Shown: positions 22,859 to 32,335, numbered from the stretch's first letter. The stretch: DNA of 51,764 bases from CAZCZZ01 sp964503335 (GCA_964503335.1 CAZCZZ010000025.1:1-51764), one strand, 5' to 3'. A program made the numbers and translations. Notes: a model not told the origin generated them from the letters alone.

Positions 22859-23575
22859 ATGACTACTGGAACAGAGCCTTCGCGGCAGGATGTTTGGAAG
22901 ATGTTTGATCGTATTGCGCCGCGGTACGATTTTCTGAATCGTGCGCTTTCGGCGCGGTTCGATGTGTCGTGGCGGCGGCGGATGGAGAAGTATCTGCCGC
23001 AGAGACCGTCGCTCGATGTGCTGGATCTGGCCACGGGGACAGGGGATCAGATCATCTTTCTCGCGGAGCGTGTTCCTGCGATCCGGAGCGGGGTGGGGAT
23101 CGACCTGGCGGAGAAGATGTTGGAGATCGGGCGGGGGAAGATTGCGGCGAAGGGTCTGTCGGGACGCGTGGACTTGAGGACGGGGGATGCGCTGAAGGTG
23201 CCATGTTCAGATGCTTCCTTTGATGCGACGACGATGTCGTTCGGGATCCGTAACGTCCTCGATGTGGATCTTTGTCTTCGGGAGATGCTTCGTGTGTTGC
23301 GGCCGGGTGGCCGCAGCATGATCCTCGAGTGCTCCGTTCCATCGTGGCAGCCGCTGCGGGCGCTCTATCTGTTCTACTTCCGTCACATTCTTCCACGGCT
23401 CGCGGGACTCATCTCCGGCGACGGCAGCGCGTATCGCTATCTCAATCAGACCGTGGAAACCTTTCCGCAGGGCGAGGCGTTTTGCGCGCTGATGGAAAAG
23501 GCCGGCTTTAAGAACGTCACCTGTCATCGACTCACCGGAGGCATTGCGAGCCTGTATGTCGGCGACAAGACCTGA
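22859..23575 (+). CDS. menG: Demethylmenaquinone methyltransferase (UbiE/MenG)
   Basis: The enzyme catalyses the SAM-dependent C-methylation of demethylmenaquinone, the last step of menaquinone synthesis. The product from ATG 22859 has 238 residues. Family signatures are VWKMFDRIAPRYDFLNRALS, the SAM motif LDLATGTGDQ, and the C-terminal YRYLNQTVETFPQGEAF. No ubiquinone genes are near, and the surrounding men genes support menG. The longer frame upstream includes a repeat and is rejected. It is the first gene of the operon and overlaps menF by 20 bases. Confidence 0.94.
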   Translation: MTTGTEPSRQDVWKMFDRIAPRYDFLNRALSARFDVSWRRRMEKYLPQRPSLDVLDLATGTGDQIIFLAERVPAIRSGVGIDLAEKMLEIGRGKIAAKGLSGRVDLRTGDALKVPCSDASFDATTMSFGIRNVLDVDLCLREMLRVLRPGGRSMILECSVPSWQPLRALYLFYFRHILPRLAGLISGDGSAYRYLNQTVETFPQGEAFCALMEKAGFKNVTCHRLTGGIASLYVGDKT

Positions 23576-24905
23576 CGCCGCACGGGCGGTTCAAGCGATG
23601 CTTCAACGCATCGAAGCGTGGCGGGGTTCGCCTCGCGGCATCGCGCGCTTCGAAGAGCCGCTGGACGCCATGGAACTGCTCCCGTGGCTCGCCGCGCAGA
23701 AGCATCCGGTGAAAGGATACTGGTCCGACCGAAACGGCGAATTGGAAGTGGCGGCGCTGGGCGAAGCGGACCTTGTGCGCGGTTCCGAGGCCGATGGCAT
23801 TGATGCCGTCTTCAAGGCGCTGAACGAGCGTTGGGCCGCGAATGCGGGCGACTTCCGCTATTTCGGCGGGTTCCGGTTCGACACGAAGCGACCCATCGAC
23901 GACGCGTGGCGTCCGTTCGGCAGCTACCGGTTCATTCTCCCGCTGGTCGAAATCGTGCGACGCGGCAATGCGTGGACGCTGGCCTGCAATCTGAATGCGG
24001 GACAGGCCGACGCGGCGGACACCGTGACGCGGTGCCTCAGCGAACTCTTCTGGACTGGTCGCCCCGAAAGCGACGCGCCACTGCAGCCGCTGGGTCGTAA
24101 GGACGAACCCGATCTCGCAGGCTGGCGGAATGCGATTGATGCAGCGCTTCAAGCCATCGCCCGCGCCGACGTGGAGAAGGTCGTTCTCGCGCGTCGCTCG
24201 GCATTCCTCTTTCCCGCGCCGCTTGATGCAGTGGACATCCTGCAGCGCATCTCGCGGTACACCGACCGCTGTTCGCTCTTCTGCGGCAGCTACAGCGGCC
24301 AGGTCGCGTTCATCGGCGCGTCGCCCGAGCGCTTGTATCGTCGCACCGGCCGCGACATCGATAGCGAAGCGGTGGCAGGCACGCGGCGGCGGGGCAAGAC
24401 CGATGCCGAAGACGACGTCTTAGGCCGTGAGCTTTTCGCCAGCGCGAAGGATCGCGACGAACATGACGTGGTGGTTCGCAAGGTGATCCGTGCCCTTCAA
24501 CCCCTTTGCGAAACCGTCGATCACTCGAGCATGCCGACGATTGTGAAGCTGCGGCACGTGCAGCATCTGGTGACGCCGATCAAGGGACGACTCAAGGAAG
24601 GCGTGGCCGATGCGGAGGTTCTGCGTGCGCTTCATCCGACACCGGCCGTGGGCGGAGAACCGTCCGATGCGGCGCTGGCGATGATTCGCAACTTGGAGCA
24701 GTTCGACCGCGGGTGGTATGCCGCACCGGTGGGCTGGATCGGGCGGGATGCGGCTGACTTCGTTGTTGCGCTGCGCTGCGGCGTCGTGGCGGGAAACGCG
24801 TTGTGCCTGTTCTCCGGAGCGGGTATCGTGGCGGGGTCGAAAGCGGAAGATGAATGGGGGGAGATTGAGAACAAAATGCGTGGCTTCTTGAATCTCTTTT
24901 CCTGA
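23556..24905 (+). CDS. menF: Isochorismate synthase
   Basis: MenF converts chorismate to isochorismate, the committed step to menaquinone. The 449-residue product has the chorismate-binding C-terminal domain. Its motifs include VEKVVLARR (general-base Lys), IGASPERLYRR, EAVAGTRRRG (ExxAGTR), LHPTPAVGG, and a Glu-rich Mg-binding segment EIENKMRGFL. The start at ATG 23556 lies inside menG. A TTG at 23544 is closer to the GGAGG but too near to it. The stop overlaps the menD start by one base. Confidence 0.92.
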   Translation: MSATRPDAARAVQAMLQRIEAWRGSPRGIARFEEPLDAMELLPWLAAQKHPVKGYWSDRNGELEVAALGEADLVRGSEADGIDAVFKALNERWAANAGDFRYFGGFRFDTKRPIDDAWRPFGSYRFILPLVEIVRRGNAWTLACNLNAGQADAADTVTRCLSELFWTGRPESDAPLQPLGRKDEPDLAGWRNAIDAALQAIARADVEKVVLARRSAFLFPAPLDAVDILQRISRYTDRCSLFCGSYSGQVAFIGASPERLYRRTGRDIDSEAVAGTRRRGKTDAEDDVLGRELFASAKDRDEHDVVVRKVIRALQPLCETVDHSSMPTIVKLRHVQHLVTPIKGRLKEGVADAEVLRALHPTPAVGGEPSDAALAMIRNLEQFDRGWYAAPVGWIGRDAADFVVALRCGVVAGNALCLFSGAGIVAGSKAEDEWGEIENKMRGFLNLFS

Positions 24906-26656
24906 TGAATGCAGCACCGAATCTAAACCTGTTCCGCGCGGGCCTTGTCATCGAGGAATGTATCCGGCAAGGCGTCGACCACTTCTTTATCGCCCCCGGC
25001 TCCCGTTCCAGTCCGCTCGCTTTGGCCGTCGCCCAACATCCCCGCGCCTTCAGCGTCGTTCACTTCGATGAGCGCGGCCTCGCCTTCGCAGCCTTGGGCT
25101 TTGCCCGCGCGAAGGGTGTCCCGGGCGTGGTCATCACGACGTCCGGCTCCGCTGCGGCGAATCTCTTCCCCGCCGTGACGGAGGCATCGCAGTCGTGCGT
25201 GCCGATGCTGATCCTGACGGCGGATCGTCCGCCCGAGCTGCGCGATACGGCAGCGAACCAGACGATGGACCAGGTGAAGCTCTTCGGGGGCTTCGTGCGC
25301 TGGTACGCGGACGTGCCGTGTCCCTCGCTCGAAGTGCCGGCGGAGTCTCTACTGACGACGATCGATCAAGCCGTGTTCCGCGCATGCGCCGATCCGTCGG
25401 GCCCGGTCCACCTCAACATGATGTTCCGCGACCCGTTGTCGACCGACCGCGACGGTGTCAATACGCGACCTGAGCGCAAGCGTCTCGCCTCGTGGTGGAG
25501 CAGTGGACACGCGCTGACCACGTACGATATGGCGGATGAAGCGCCGGACCCCGCGACGGTGCGCGAGACGTGTGAGCTTTTGCAGCGTGCGAAGCGCGGG
25601 CTTCTTGTAGTCGGGGAACTGCGCGACGATGCATCGCGGCTTGCGGTGTCCCGCTTTGCCGTGCGGCTTGGCTGGCCGGTGATCGCAGACATCACGTCCG
25701 GCCTCGACACGACGACCACGCCGTTGCTGGTGGATCATCCCGATCTCGTGTTCCTGTCCGAACGTTTCGCGGGGAAGCACGCGGCGGATACGGTGTTCCA
25801 CGTCGGCGGTCGCTTGTCCTCGAAACGGGTTGTCCAAGGATTGGAAACGATGCGCCCGCGCATTTCCATCCTTTGGAACAATCATCCTTTCCGCCAGGAC
25901 GCGACGCATTCGTTGACCCACCGCGCGCAGGTGAGCATTGCTCCCGCGCTGCGAAGTCTGTCGAAAGCCTTGAAGCCCACGAAGAACGCGTCGTGGAGTC
26001 GCAACTGGATCAAGGCCGGCGCGACGGTGGAGAAGGTGCTCACCGAGACCCTCGACGCGGACAATATGATCAGCGAGCCGGGCGTGGCGCGTTTGCTGCA
26101 TCGGATGTGCGCCGATCGCATGCCGCTGCATCTAGCGAGTAGTATGCCGGTGCGGGATGCGGACATGTATGCGTCGCGCAAGGTGTCGCCATGGATTTCC
26201 GCGAGCCGCGGGGTGAGCGGGATCGACGGGACGATCGCCACAGCGACCGGATTCGCCATCGGGGCAGGGGGACCGGCCACGGTGTTGGTGGGCGATCTCG
26301 CGGCGCTTCACGACCTGAACTCGCTCGCGATGCTCAAGGCGCCGACGCCTCCCGTCACGCTCGTCGTGATCAACAACGATGGAGGCGGCATCTTCTCTTT
26401 CCTTCCCGTATCCAAGTCGGGCGCGCCCTTCGAGCGCTTCTTCGGGACACCGCACGGACTTGGTTTCAAGAGCGCAGCGCAGCTTTTCGGCGTGAGCTAC
26501 AGCACGCCGCAGACGATGAAGGGCTTGGAGGACATCCTCGCGAACTGGTGGGACAACGGGAAGACGGGCGTCATCGAGGTCCTGACCAAGCGCGACGAGA
26601 ATCACGCCACGCACCAGTTGCTCAACAAGGCCATCCGCGCCGCGTTGGATCGGTAG
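24905..26656 (+). CDS. menD: SEPHCHC synthase MenD
   Basis: MenD is a thiamine-diphosphate enzyme that joins 2-oxoglutarate and isochorismate to give SEPHCHC. The 583-residue product has the N-terminal APGSRSSPLALAV, TSGSAAANLFPAV and the TPP-binding end VGDLAALHDLNSLAML followed by NNDGGGIFSFLP. The length is slightly above the usual 550-570. A degenerate pair of TTCCAA/TTGGAA palindromes lies inside the central domain (25832-25878) without disturbing the reading frame. It sits between menF and menH, the usual order. Confidence 0.95.
   Translation: MNAAPNLNLFRAGLVIEECIRQGVDHFFIAPGSRSSPLALAVAQHPRAFSVVHFDERGLAFAALGFARAKGVPGVVITTSGSAAANLFPAVTEASQSCVPMLILTADRPPELRDTAANQTMDQVKLFGGFVRWYADVPCPSLEVPAESLLTTIDQAVFRACADPSGPVHLNMMFRDPLSTDRDGVNTRPERKRLASWWSSGHALTTYDMADEAPDPATVRETCELLQRAKRGLLVVGELRDDASRLAVSRFAVRLGWPVIADITSGLDTTTTPLLVDHPDLVFLSERFAGKHAADTVFHVGGRLSSKRVVQGLETMRPRISILWNNHPFRQDATHSLTHRAQVSIAPALRSLSKALKPTKNASWSRNWIKAGATVEKVLTETLDADNMISEPGVARLLHRMCADRMPLHLASSMPVRDADMYASRKVSPWISASRGVSGIDGTIATATGFAIGAGGPATVLVGDLAALHDLNSLAMLKAPTPPVTLVVINNDGGGIFSFLPVSKSGAPFERFFGTPHGLGFKSAAQLFGVSYSTPQTMKGLEDILANWWDNGKTGVIEVLTKRDENHATHQLLNKAIRAALDR
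25832..25878 (+). repeat. Degenerate TTCCAA/TTGGAA palindrome pair inside menD
   Basis: GTCCAAGGATTGGAA (25832-25846) and TTCCATCCTTTGGAA (25864-25878) start 32 bases apart, the same spacing as the intergenic copies at 7796 (32) and 39370 (31). It is coding sequence here (VQGLETM...ILWNN) and chance similarity is possible. Confidence 0.4.
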
Positions 26657-26658
26657 TC

Positions 26659-27363
26659 ATGTCGCTGGTCCTTCTTCACGGCTTCTTCGGCGCGCCGAGC
26701 GACTGGAAGTCGGTTCAATCGAGTCTGCCTTCAACGATTCGCGTTGCCACACCCAGCTTTGTCGGCGAGGAAGACCCGGCGCGGGCGGTTGCGGCTTCGC
26801 TGGAGTCACCGTGCGTGATCGCCGGTTACTCGATGGGCGGACGCGTCGCGTTGCGGATCGCGTTGGCGCGGCCCGACCTGGTTCGCGGACTCGTCATGGT
26901 GTCGTCATCGCCCGGGCTGGAAGATGAAGCGGAGCGCGCGAAGCGCGTGGTGGTGGACGAGGTTTGGGCGAAGCGGTTGGAGCAGGAGCCGGCGGACGAC
27001 GTCTTGAAGGCGTGGTACGACCAGGCGCTGTTCGACAGCTTGCGCGCACGGCCGGAGATCTTTGAGGCGATGCTTAAAAGGCGTCGCTCCGCCGATATCA
27101 AAGTCTGGGCACCGACGATTCGCGCGATGTCGCCGGGTCGGATCGACTCGCTCTGGAATCAACTGCCTAATCTCGCAGCGCCCATCCATTGGGTCGCCGG
27201 TTCGCTCGACACGGGCTATGTGGACATCGCGCAGCGAGCGTCGCGCTTGAGCGTCAAAGGCTCTCACAGTATCGTGCCGCGCGCAGGGCATGCCCTGCAT
27301 TTGGAAGCCCCCGAGGCCCTTGCGGCGGGGCTTGTTGAATTTGTCGAAAGGATCCAGTCATGA
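26659..27363 (+). CDS. menH: SHCHC synthase MenH (alpha/beta hydrolase)
   Basis: MenH eliminates pyruvate from SEPHCHC to form SHCHC. The 234-residue alpha/beta hydrolase has the oxyanion-region LLHGFFGAPSDW, the nucleophile elbow AGYSMGGRVAL (Ser in GYSMG) and the catalytic His in RAGHALHLE. Operon position between menD and menB, 2 bases after menD, supports the assignment over a generic hydrolase. The larger open frame upstream belongs to a shadow of menD. The stop overlaps menB (ATGA). Confidence 0.9.
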   Translation: MSLVLLHGFFGAPSDWKSVQSSLPSTIRVATPSFVGEEDPARAVAASLESPCVIAGYSMGGRVALRIALARPDLVRGLVMVSSSPGLEDEAERAKRVVVDEVWAKRLEQEPADDVLKAWYDQALFDSLRARPEIFEAMLKRRRSADIKVWAPTIRAMSPGRIDSLWNQLPNLAAPIHWVAGSLDTGYVDIAQRASRLSVKGSHSIVPRAGHALHLEAPEALAAGLVEFVERIQS

Positions 27364-28181
27364 AGACGGTGAAATGGAAATCGATCGGCCGCTACTCGGA
27401 CATCCGCTACCACAAAGCGGAAGGCATTGCGAAGATCACGATCAACCGGCCCGAGGTGCGCAATGCGTTTCGTCCGCAGACCGTGGCGCAGATGATCGAA
27501 GCGCTTGCCGACGCGCGTGACGACGAGACGATCGGGGTCATTATCCTGACCGGTGAAGGCGAGAAAGCTTTCTGTTCGGGCGGCGACCAGAAGATCCGCG
27601 GCGACGCGGGCTACAAGGACGCGAAAGGCGTGCACCGTCTCAACGTGCTCGATTTCCAGCGGCAGATCCGCACCTGCCCGAAGCCTGTCATCGCGATGGT
27701 CGCCGGCTATGCCATCGGCGGCGGCCATGTGCTCCATGTTGTATGCGATCTCACGATCGCGGCGGAGAATGCGATCTTCGGACAGACCGGCCCGCGTGTC
27801 GGATCGTTTGATGGTGGCTACGGTGCGTCGTATCTCTCCCGAATGGTGGGACAAAAGAAGGCGCGCGAAATCTGGTTCCTCTGTCGCCAGTACAACGCCC
27901 AGCAGGCGCTGCAGATGGGCCTCGTCAACGCCGTCGTCCCCCTCAACCGCCTCGAAGCCGAAACCGTAGCCTGGTGCCGCGAGATCCTTGAGAAGTCCCC
28001 GCTGGCCCTCCGCTGCCTCAAGTCCGCGCTCAACGCCGACTGCGACGGACAGACCGGCCTGCAGGAACTCGCCGGCAACGCGACGCTGCTCTACTACATG
28101 ACCGAGGAAGCGCAGGAAGGCAAAAAGGCCTTCGTTGAGAAGCGCAAACCGAACTTTAAGAAGTTTCCGAAGAGGCCTTGA
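27360..28181 (+). CDS. menB: 1,4-dihydroxy-2-naphthoyl-CoA synthase
   Basis: MenB is a crotonase-fold enzyme that cyclises o-succinylbenzoyl-CoA to DHNA-CoA. The 273-residue product is of normal length. Diagnostic elements are FCSGGDQKIRGDAGY and the TGPRVGSFDGGYGASYLSR segment, which separate MenB from other enoyl-CoA hydratases. KKAREIWFLCRQYNAQQALQ and the C-terminal KRKPNFKKFPKRP are also typical. A repeat hairpin separates it from menA. Confidence 0.96.
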   Translation: MKTVKWKSIGRYSDIRYHKAEGIAKITINRPEVRNAFRPQTVAQMIEALADARDDETIGVIILTGEGEKAFCSGGDQKIRGDAGYKDAKGVHRLNVLDFQRQIRTCPKPVIAMVAGYAIGGGHVLHVVCDLTIAAENAIFGQTGPRVGSFDGGYGASYLSRMVGQKKAREIWFLCRQYNAQQALQMGLVNAVVPLNRLEAETVAWCREILEKSPLALRCLKSALNADCDGQTGLQELAGNATLLYYMTEEAQEGKKAFVEKRKPNFKKFPKRP

Positions 28182-28184
28182 AGT

Positions 28185-28301
28185 TTAAACCACGAATGGA
28201 CACGAATAGACACGAATGTTCGGATTCCGACCTCAGAAAGTCGGAAGAACGGCGGCTTCCATCCTCTCTATTCGTGTTCATTCGTGTCCATTCGTGGTTA
28301 A
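28185..28301 (+). repeat. CACGAATGGACACGAAT-type inverted repeat between menB and menA
   Basis: The left arm TTAAACCACGAATGGACACG and the right arm ending TCCATTCGTGGTTAA surround a centre of about 45 bases that has its own TTCCGAC/GTCGGAA dyad. The family is that of 12212 and 22757. It interrupts an otherwise tightly packed operon. Confidence 0.85.
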
Positions 28302-28316
28302 GAAATTCCTCCCGCT

Positions 28317-29183
28317 ATGAATCCTTGGATTAGTGCTGCACGACCGAAGACGCTTTGGGCTGCTGTTGCACCTGTCCTAATCGGGTGTGCGATGGCGGAG
28401 GGGGATGGGGTATTTCATGCCCCGTCGGCGGTGGCGGCGTTGTTGGCTTCGTTGTTGATCCAGATCGGGACGAATTTCTGGAATGACTATGCGGACTATG
28501 TCCGGGGGACGGACACGAAGGAGAGGGTCGGGCCGACGCGGGCGACGGCGGCGGGGCTCATCTCACCGCAGGCGATGCGCAATGCGGCGTTGATCGTCTT
28601 TGCGTTGTCGGGACTTTGTGCGGTCTATCTTTTCCCGCGGGCCGGGTGGCCCATCCTGCTGATCGGCGCGGCGTCGATTGCGTCCGGCATTGCCTACACG
28701 TCCGGCTCGATGGCCCTTGCGTACACCGGCATGGCCGACCTCTTTGCGTTCACGTTCTTCGGTCCTGTAGCGGTGGCAGGCACGTACTATGTGCAGGGAC
28801 TCACGTGGCCACCCGAGGTGATCGTCGCGGGCATCGCGCCCGGATTGCTGTCCGTGGCGATCCTCACCGTGAACAATCTTCGCGATATCGAGACCGATGC
28901 GAAAGCCGGACGCAAGACGCTGGCCGTCCGCTTCGGACGTCGTTTCGCGCGCACCGAGTACATCGTCGCGATCGTCGGTGCGTCGCTCGTTCCGTTCTGG
29001 ACGATCCAGCTCGCGCAGCAGGGTGCAAACGCCGTTGTCGCCTTCCTCATTTTCCCCGCAGCGCTTCCCGCAATCCGTTCGGTCTGCAAGAAGAGCGGCG
29101 CTGAGCTGAATCCGTCGCTCGCGTACACCGCCATTCTCCTGCTCGTGTACAGCGTCCTGTTCTCCGTGGGTTGGACCAAATGA
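28317..29183 (+). CDS. menA: 1,4-dihydroxy-2-naphthoate polyprenyltransferase
   Basis: MenA is an integral membrane UbiA-family enzyme that prenylates DHNA to demethylmenaquinone. The 288-residue product has many hydrophobic segments. The first Asp-rich motif is NFWNDYADYVRGTD and the second is NNLRDIETDAKAGRKTLA, both needed to bind Mg-prenyl diphosphate. The start WISAARPKTLWAAVAPVLIG is typical for MenA. The stop overlaps the menC start by 4 bases. Confidence 0.95.
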   Translation: MNPWISAARPKTLWAAVAPVLIGCAMAEGDGVFHAPSAVAALLASLLIQIGTNFWNDYADYVRGTDTKERVGPTRATAAGLISPQAMRNAALIVFALSGLCAVYLFPRAGWPILLIGAASIASGIAYTSGSMALAYTGMADLFAFTFFGPVAVAGTYYVQGLTWPPEVIVAGIAPGLLSVAILTVNNLRDIETDAKAGRKTLAVRFGRRFARTEYIVAIVGASLVPFWTIQLAQQGANAVVAFLIFPAALPAIRSVCKKSGAELNPSLAYTAILLLVYSVLFSVGWTK

Positions 29184-30232
29184 AGCTGGAGCGCATCGAG
29201 CTCTTCTCGTTTCACCTTCCGCTGGTCGCGGCGATGCGCGTCAAAGGACGTGATCTCCGTCACCGTGATGGAATTCTCATCCGGGTCACGGACGACAAAG
29301 GCCAATCGGGGTGGGGCGAGGCGTCGCCACTGCCGGGGTTCAGTGGTGAAGAGATATCCGATGTGCGCGAGGCGCTGCAGGAGCTTGCGGCACGGCTCGT
29401 GGGTCACGACGTGGCGTGGGACACGATCGATGTCGCTGAGCTTCCTCCGTCGGCCCGATTCGGAATCCAATCCGCACTGCTGAATCTCGTAGGGACGCCG
29501 GCCGCGTCCATCCTGTCGTCCTCCGCGTCAGCCAGAATTGCGCTCAACGGACTGCTCGCGGGCGAACGTGCGGACATGGAGGCGCAGGCGGAGCGACTGC
29601 TCGCGGCGGGCTACACGTGCGTGAAGATCAAGGTGGGACGCAAGACGCCGTCGGAGGATGCGGAGATTGTTCGCCACATGGCTGCCCGGCTCGGCACATG
29701 CCGCATACGGCTCGATGCAAACCAGGCGTGGAGCCTTGAAGACGCGAAGGCGTTTCACAAGGCGCTGGGTGGGACACCGATCGATTATCTCGAGGAGCCG
29801 CTGCGCAACGTCACGCAGATTCCGGACCTGATTGCGGCGACCGGGCTTCCGATCGCGTTGGATGAGACGATCGGAAATACGCCGATGCCGGTGTGGTCGG
29901 CGTGGGTCGGCATCAAGGCATTGGTGGTGAAGCCGACGTTGCTCGGCGGGCTTCAGCGCGTGAAGCGACTGGCCGACGTGGCGACGGAGAAGGGATTCCA
30001 GCTCGTCATCAGTTCCAGTTTCGAGTCGGGAATCGGCTTGGGCATGCTCGTCCAGCTCGCAGCGGCGTTCAGCGGGGAGCAGGTCCCGGTGGGCCTTGAT
30101 ACGTATCGATGGTTGTCGGCGGATGTGCTGGAGGAGAGACTGCCCCTACACGGACCCGTGGTGGAAGTCTCCCGCGTGGAAGCCTTGACCCGACGGGTCA
30201 AGATGGAGCAGCTTCAAGCGCTGAAGCCATGA
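29180..30232 (+). CDS. menC: o-Succinylbenzoate synthase
   Basis: MenC dehydrates SHCHC to o-succinylbenzoate and is an enolase-superfamily enzyme. The 350-residue product has the catalytic Lys pair region CVKIKVGRK. The metal ligands are in RLDANQAW, YLEEPL and ALDETIG, and the second catalytic Lys is in LVVKPTLLGG. ATG 29180 overlapping the menA stop is chosen over TTG 29171. The stop overlaps menE (ATGA), so all the later men genes are translationally coupled. Confidence 0.92.
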   Translation: MKLERIELFSFHLPLVAAMRVKGRDLRHRDGILIRVTDDKGQSGWGEASPLPGFSGEEISDVREALQELAARLVGHDVAWDTIDVAELPPSARFGIQSALLNLVGTPAASILSSSASARIALNGLLAGERADMEAQAERLLAAGYTCVKIKVGRKTPSEDAEIVRHMAARLGTCRIRLDANQAWSLEDAKAFHKALGGTPIDYLEEPLRNVTQIPDLIAATGLPIALDETIGNTPMPVWSAWVGIKALVVKPTLLGGLQRVKRLADVATEKGFQLVISSSFESGIGLGMLVQLAAAFSGEQVPVGLDTYRWLSADVLEERLPLHGPVVEVSRVEALTRRVKMEQLQALKP

Positions 30233-31671
30233 TTCAAATCCGCTGTCCCCTTTACGAAGCTTCGATCATCTCGAAGCACGAGCCTTCCATCGTCTCCGAC
30301 GAGCGGACGCTGACCTATTTCGATTTCCACGACATGGTGTCGCAGGGCGTTGTGTACCTGCGGCGAAGCGGCGTGAAGCCGGGCGACCGCGTCGGGCTCT
30401 ACCTCGCGCAGGACTGGCGATATCCCGTGCTCTTCTTCGCACTGATCCGGCTCGGCGCCGTGGCGTGTCCCATCAGCACGCGCCTTCCCCCCGCAGCGGC
30501 GGTCGACCAACTTCACCAACTGAAGGCCCGTCATGTGATCGCGCGCATTGATCCGTCCCGCAAGACCGTCCTGGGCGACATCGCGGTGATCGATCCCATG
30601 CTCGCGTCGGAGCCGGTGTTGGACTCGGAGCCCTTGGTCTGGGACCAGAAGGTCGACCTGGACGCCCCGGCTGCGATTCTTTTTACATCCGGCAGCTCGG
30701 GTACGCCCAAGCCTGCGGTGCTGACGTACGGCAACTTCTACTACAGCGCCCGTGGCGCGAACGTGAACATGAAGATTGCATCGCGGGATCGCTGGTTGCT
30801 TTCGCTTCCGCTGTATCACGTGGGGGGAATCGGAATCCTCTTCCGCTGCATTCTCGCCGGCGCGCGCATTGCGATTCCTCAGGCGGGGGAATCAATTGCC
30901 GAGGCGAGAAAGCGTATGGAGATCACGCATTTGTCGCTCGTCCCTGCGCAGCTCCTGCGGTTGCTGCGTGATGATCCGACGCCGCGCTTCAACGAGATCA
31001 AAGCCGTGCTGCTCGGCGGAAGCGCCTGTCCGCGAGGACTCCTCAAGGAAGCAATGGACCGGAAGCTCCGGATCTTCCCCAGCTACGGCATGACGGAGAT
31101 GACGTCGCAGATTACGACGATGGCCCCGATCTCGCCGCCGACCAAGCGTCACACGTCGGGCCTGCCGCTCAAGTATCGCGAGGTCCGGATTGCCGCGGAC
31201 GGGGAGATCCACGTGCGTGGTCGCACACTATTTGCCGGATACCTTGAAGGCGATGAGACGAAGCTGCCGCTGACCGAGGACGGCTGGTTTGCGACGGGTG
31301 ACCTTGGACGCATCGACGCCGAGGGCTATCTGGACTTGATTGGTCGCAAGGACAACCTGTTCATCTCCGGCGGCGAGAACATCCAGCCGGAGGAGATTGA
31401 GAAGCTGCTCTCCGTGATGCCGGAGATTGATGAAGCGATCGTGGTGCCGGTGCCGAACGAGGAGTTCGGGCAGCGACCGTTCGCTTTTGTCCGCTTCCGC
31501 ACGCAGTTGGTGGAGCCGCAGGAGCTTGTGCGACGCCTTGAAAGCGTCCTTCCAAAGTTTAAGATCCCGGTCCGCTTCGAGGAACTGCGCGGGGAGGATG
31601 GGGAATTGAAGCGAAGCCGCGCTGAGCTTCGGGCGATTGCTGAGGTTCTATATCGTGAGACGCCTGCCTGA
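30229..31671 (+). CDS. menE: o-Succinylbenzoate-CoA ligase
   Basis: MenE activates o-succinylbenzoate with ATP and CoA. The 480-residue ANL-superfamily enzyme has the P-loop-like LFTSGSSGTPKPAVLTY, the adenine/substrate motif SYGMTEMTSQITTM, ATGDLGRID, and the hinge DNLFISGGENIQPEEIE. The C-terminal catalytic Lys normally lies near KFKIPVRFEELRGEDGELKRSR. It closes the menaquinone cluster. The end overlaps the start of the following SGNH gene. Confidence 0.93.
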   Translation: MIQIRCPLYEASIISKHEPSIVSDERTLTYFDFHDMVSQGVVYLRRSGVKPGDRVGLYLAQDWRYPVLFFALIRLGAVACPISTRLPPAAAVDQLHQLKARHVIARIDPSRKTVLGDIAVIDPMLASEPVLDSEPLVWDQKVDLDAPAAILFTSGSSGTPKPAVLTYGNFYYSARGANVNMKIASRDRWLLSLPLYHVGGIGILFRCILAGARIAIPQAGESIAEARKRMEITHLSLVPAQLLRLLRDDPTPRFNEIKAVLLGGSACPRGLLKEAMDRKLRIFPSYGMTEMTSQITTMAPISPPTKRHTSGLPLKYREVRIAADGEIHVRGRTLFAGYLEGDETKLPLTEDGWFATGDLGRIDAEGYLDLIGRKDNLFISGGENIQPEEIEKLLSVMPEIDEAIVVPVPNEEFGQRPFAFVRFRTQLVEPQELVRRLESVLPKFKIPVRFEELRGEDGELKRSRAELRAIAEVLYRETPA

Positions 31672-32335
31672 ACTGCTGATCTTCCTCGCAACGGTGGCGC
31701 TGACCCATGGGTCTCCGTTGCGACTGATGCCGCTCGGCGATTCCATCACGGACGGCGATGCGATCCATGGAAGTTATCGGGGAAAGCTCTGGGAGTTGCT
31801 CAAGGATGCGGGCTATGAGATCGACTTTGTGGGGAGTGAGTCGGGCGGGCGGGTATTCAGTCTCAAGGACCTGCGCAGCGACAGGGATCACGAGGGGCAC
31901 TGGGGTTGGCGGACCGACGAGGTTATCGCCAAGCTCGATCGCTGGCTTCGGCTCAATCCGCCGGACGTCGTCCTGATCCATCTCGGCAGCAACGACATCT
32001 TCCAGGGCGAGAAGCCTGACCAGATCATTGGCGAATTGAGCAAGGTCGTTGCTATGATCCGGCAGCAGAAACCGCAGGCGATCATCCTCATCGCGAAGAT
32101 CATCGGGAGCGATGCGATGCCGGTGGAGACCGCGTCGTTGAATCGCGCCATCGATCAATTGGCGGAACTGGATACGCCGGAATCACCGGTGAGGATTGTG
32201 GACCAGGCGACGGGTTTTGATCCCGCGAAAGACACGTATGACGGCATCCATCCGACGGTCGCCGGCGCGGAGAAATTGGCGAAGACGTGGTTCGACGCGT
32301 TGAAGGAAGTTCTGCCCGCGCCAGCGGTCAAGTGA
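31655..32335 (+). CDS. Exported SGNH/GDSL hydrolase
   Basis: This 226-residue protein is a predicted exported esterase-type hydrolase. A signal peptide (RRLPELLIFLATVALTHG) is followed by block I GDSITDG (nucleophile Ser), block III HLGSNDIFQG, and block V DGIHPTVAG with the catalytic Asp and His. GTG 31655 is preferred because it gives a basic N-terminus and has GAGG upstream; TTG 31637 is also possible. It resembles secreted acetylxylan-esterase-like or lysophospholipase-like enzymes; the substrate is unknown. It overlaps the convergent feoB end by 8 bases. Confidence 0.85.
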   Translation: MRRLPELLIFLATVALTHGSPLRLMPLGDSITDGDAIHGSYRGKLWELLKDAGYEIDFVGSESGGRVFSLKDLRSDRDHEGHWGWRTDEVIAKLDRWLRLNPPDVVLIHLGSNDIFQGEKPDQIIGELSKVVAMIRQQKPQAIILIAKIIGSDAMPVETASLNRAIDQLAELDTPESPVRIVDQATGFDPAKDTYDGIHPTVAGAEKLAKTWFDALKEVLPAPAVK

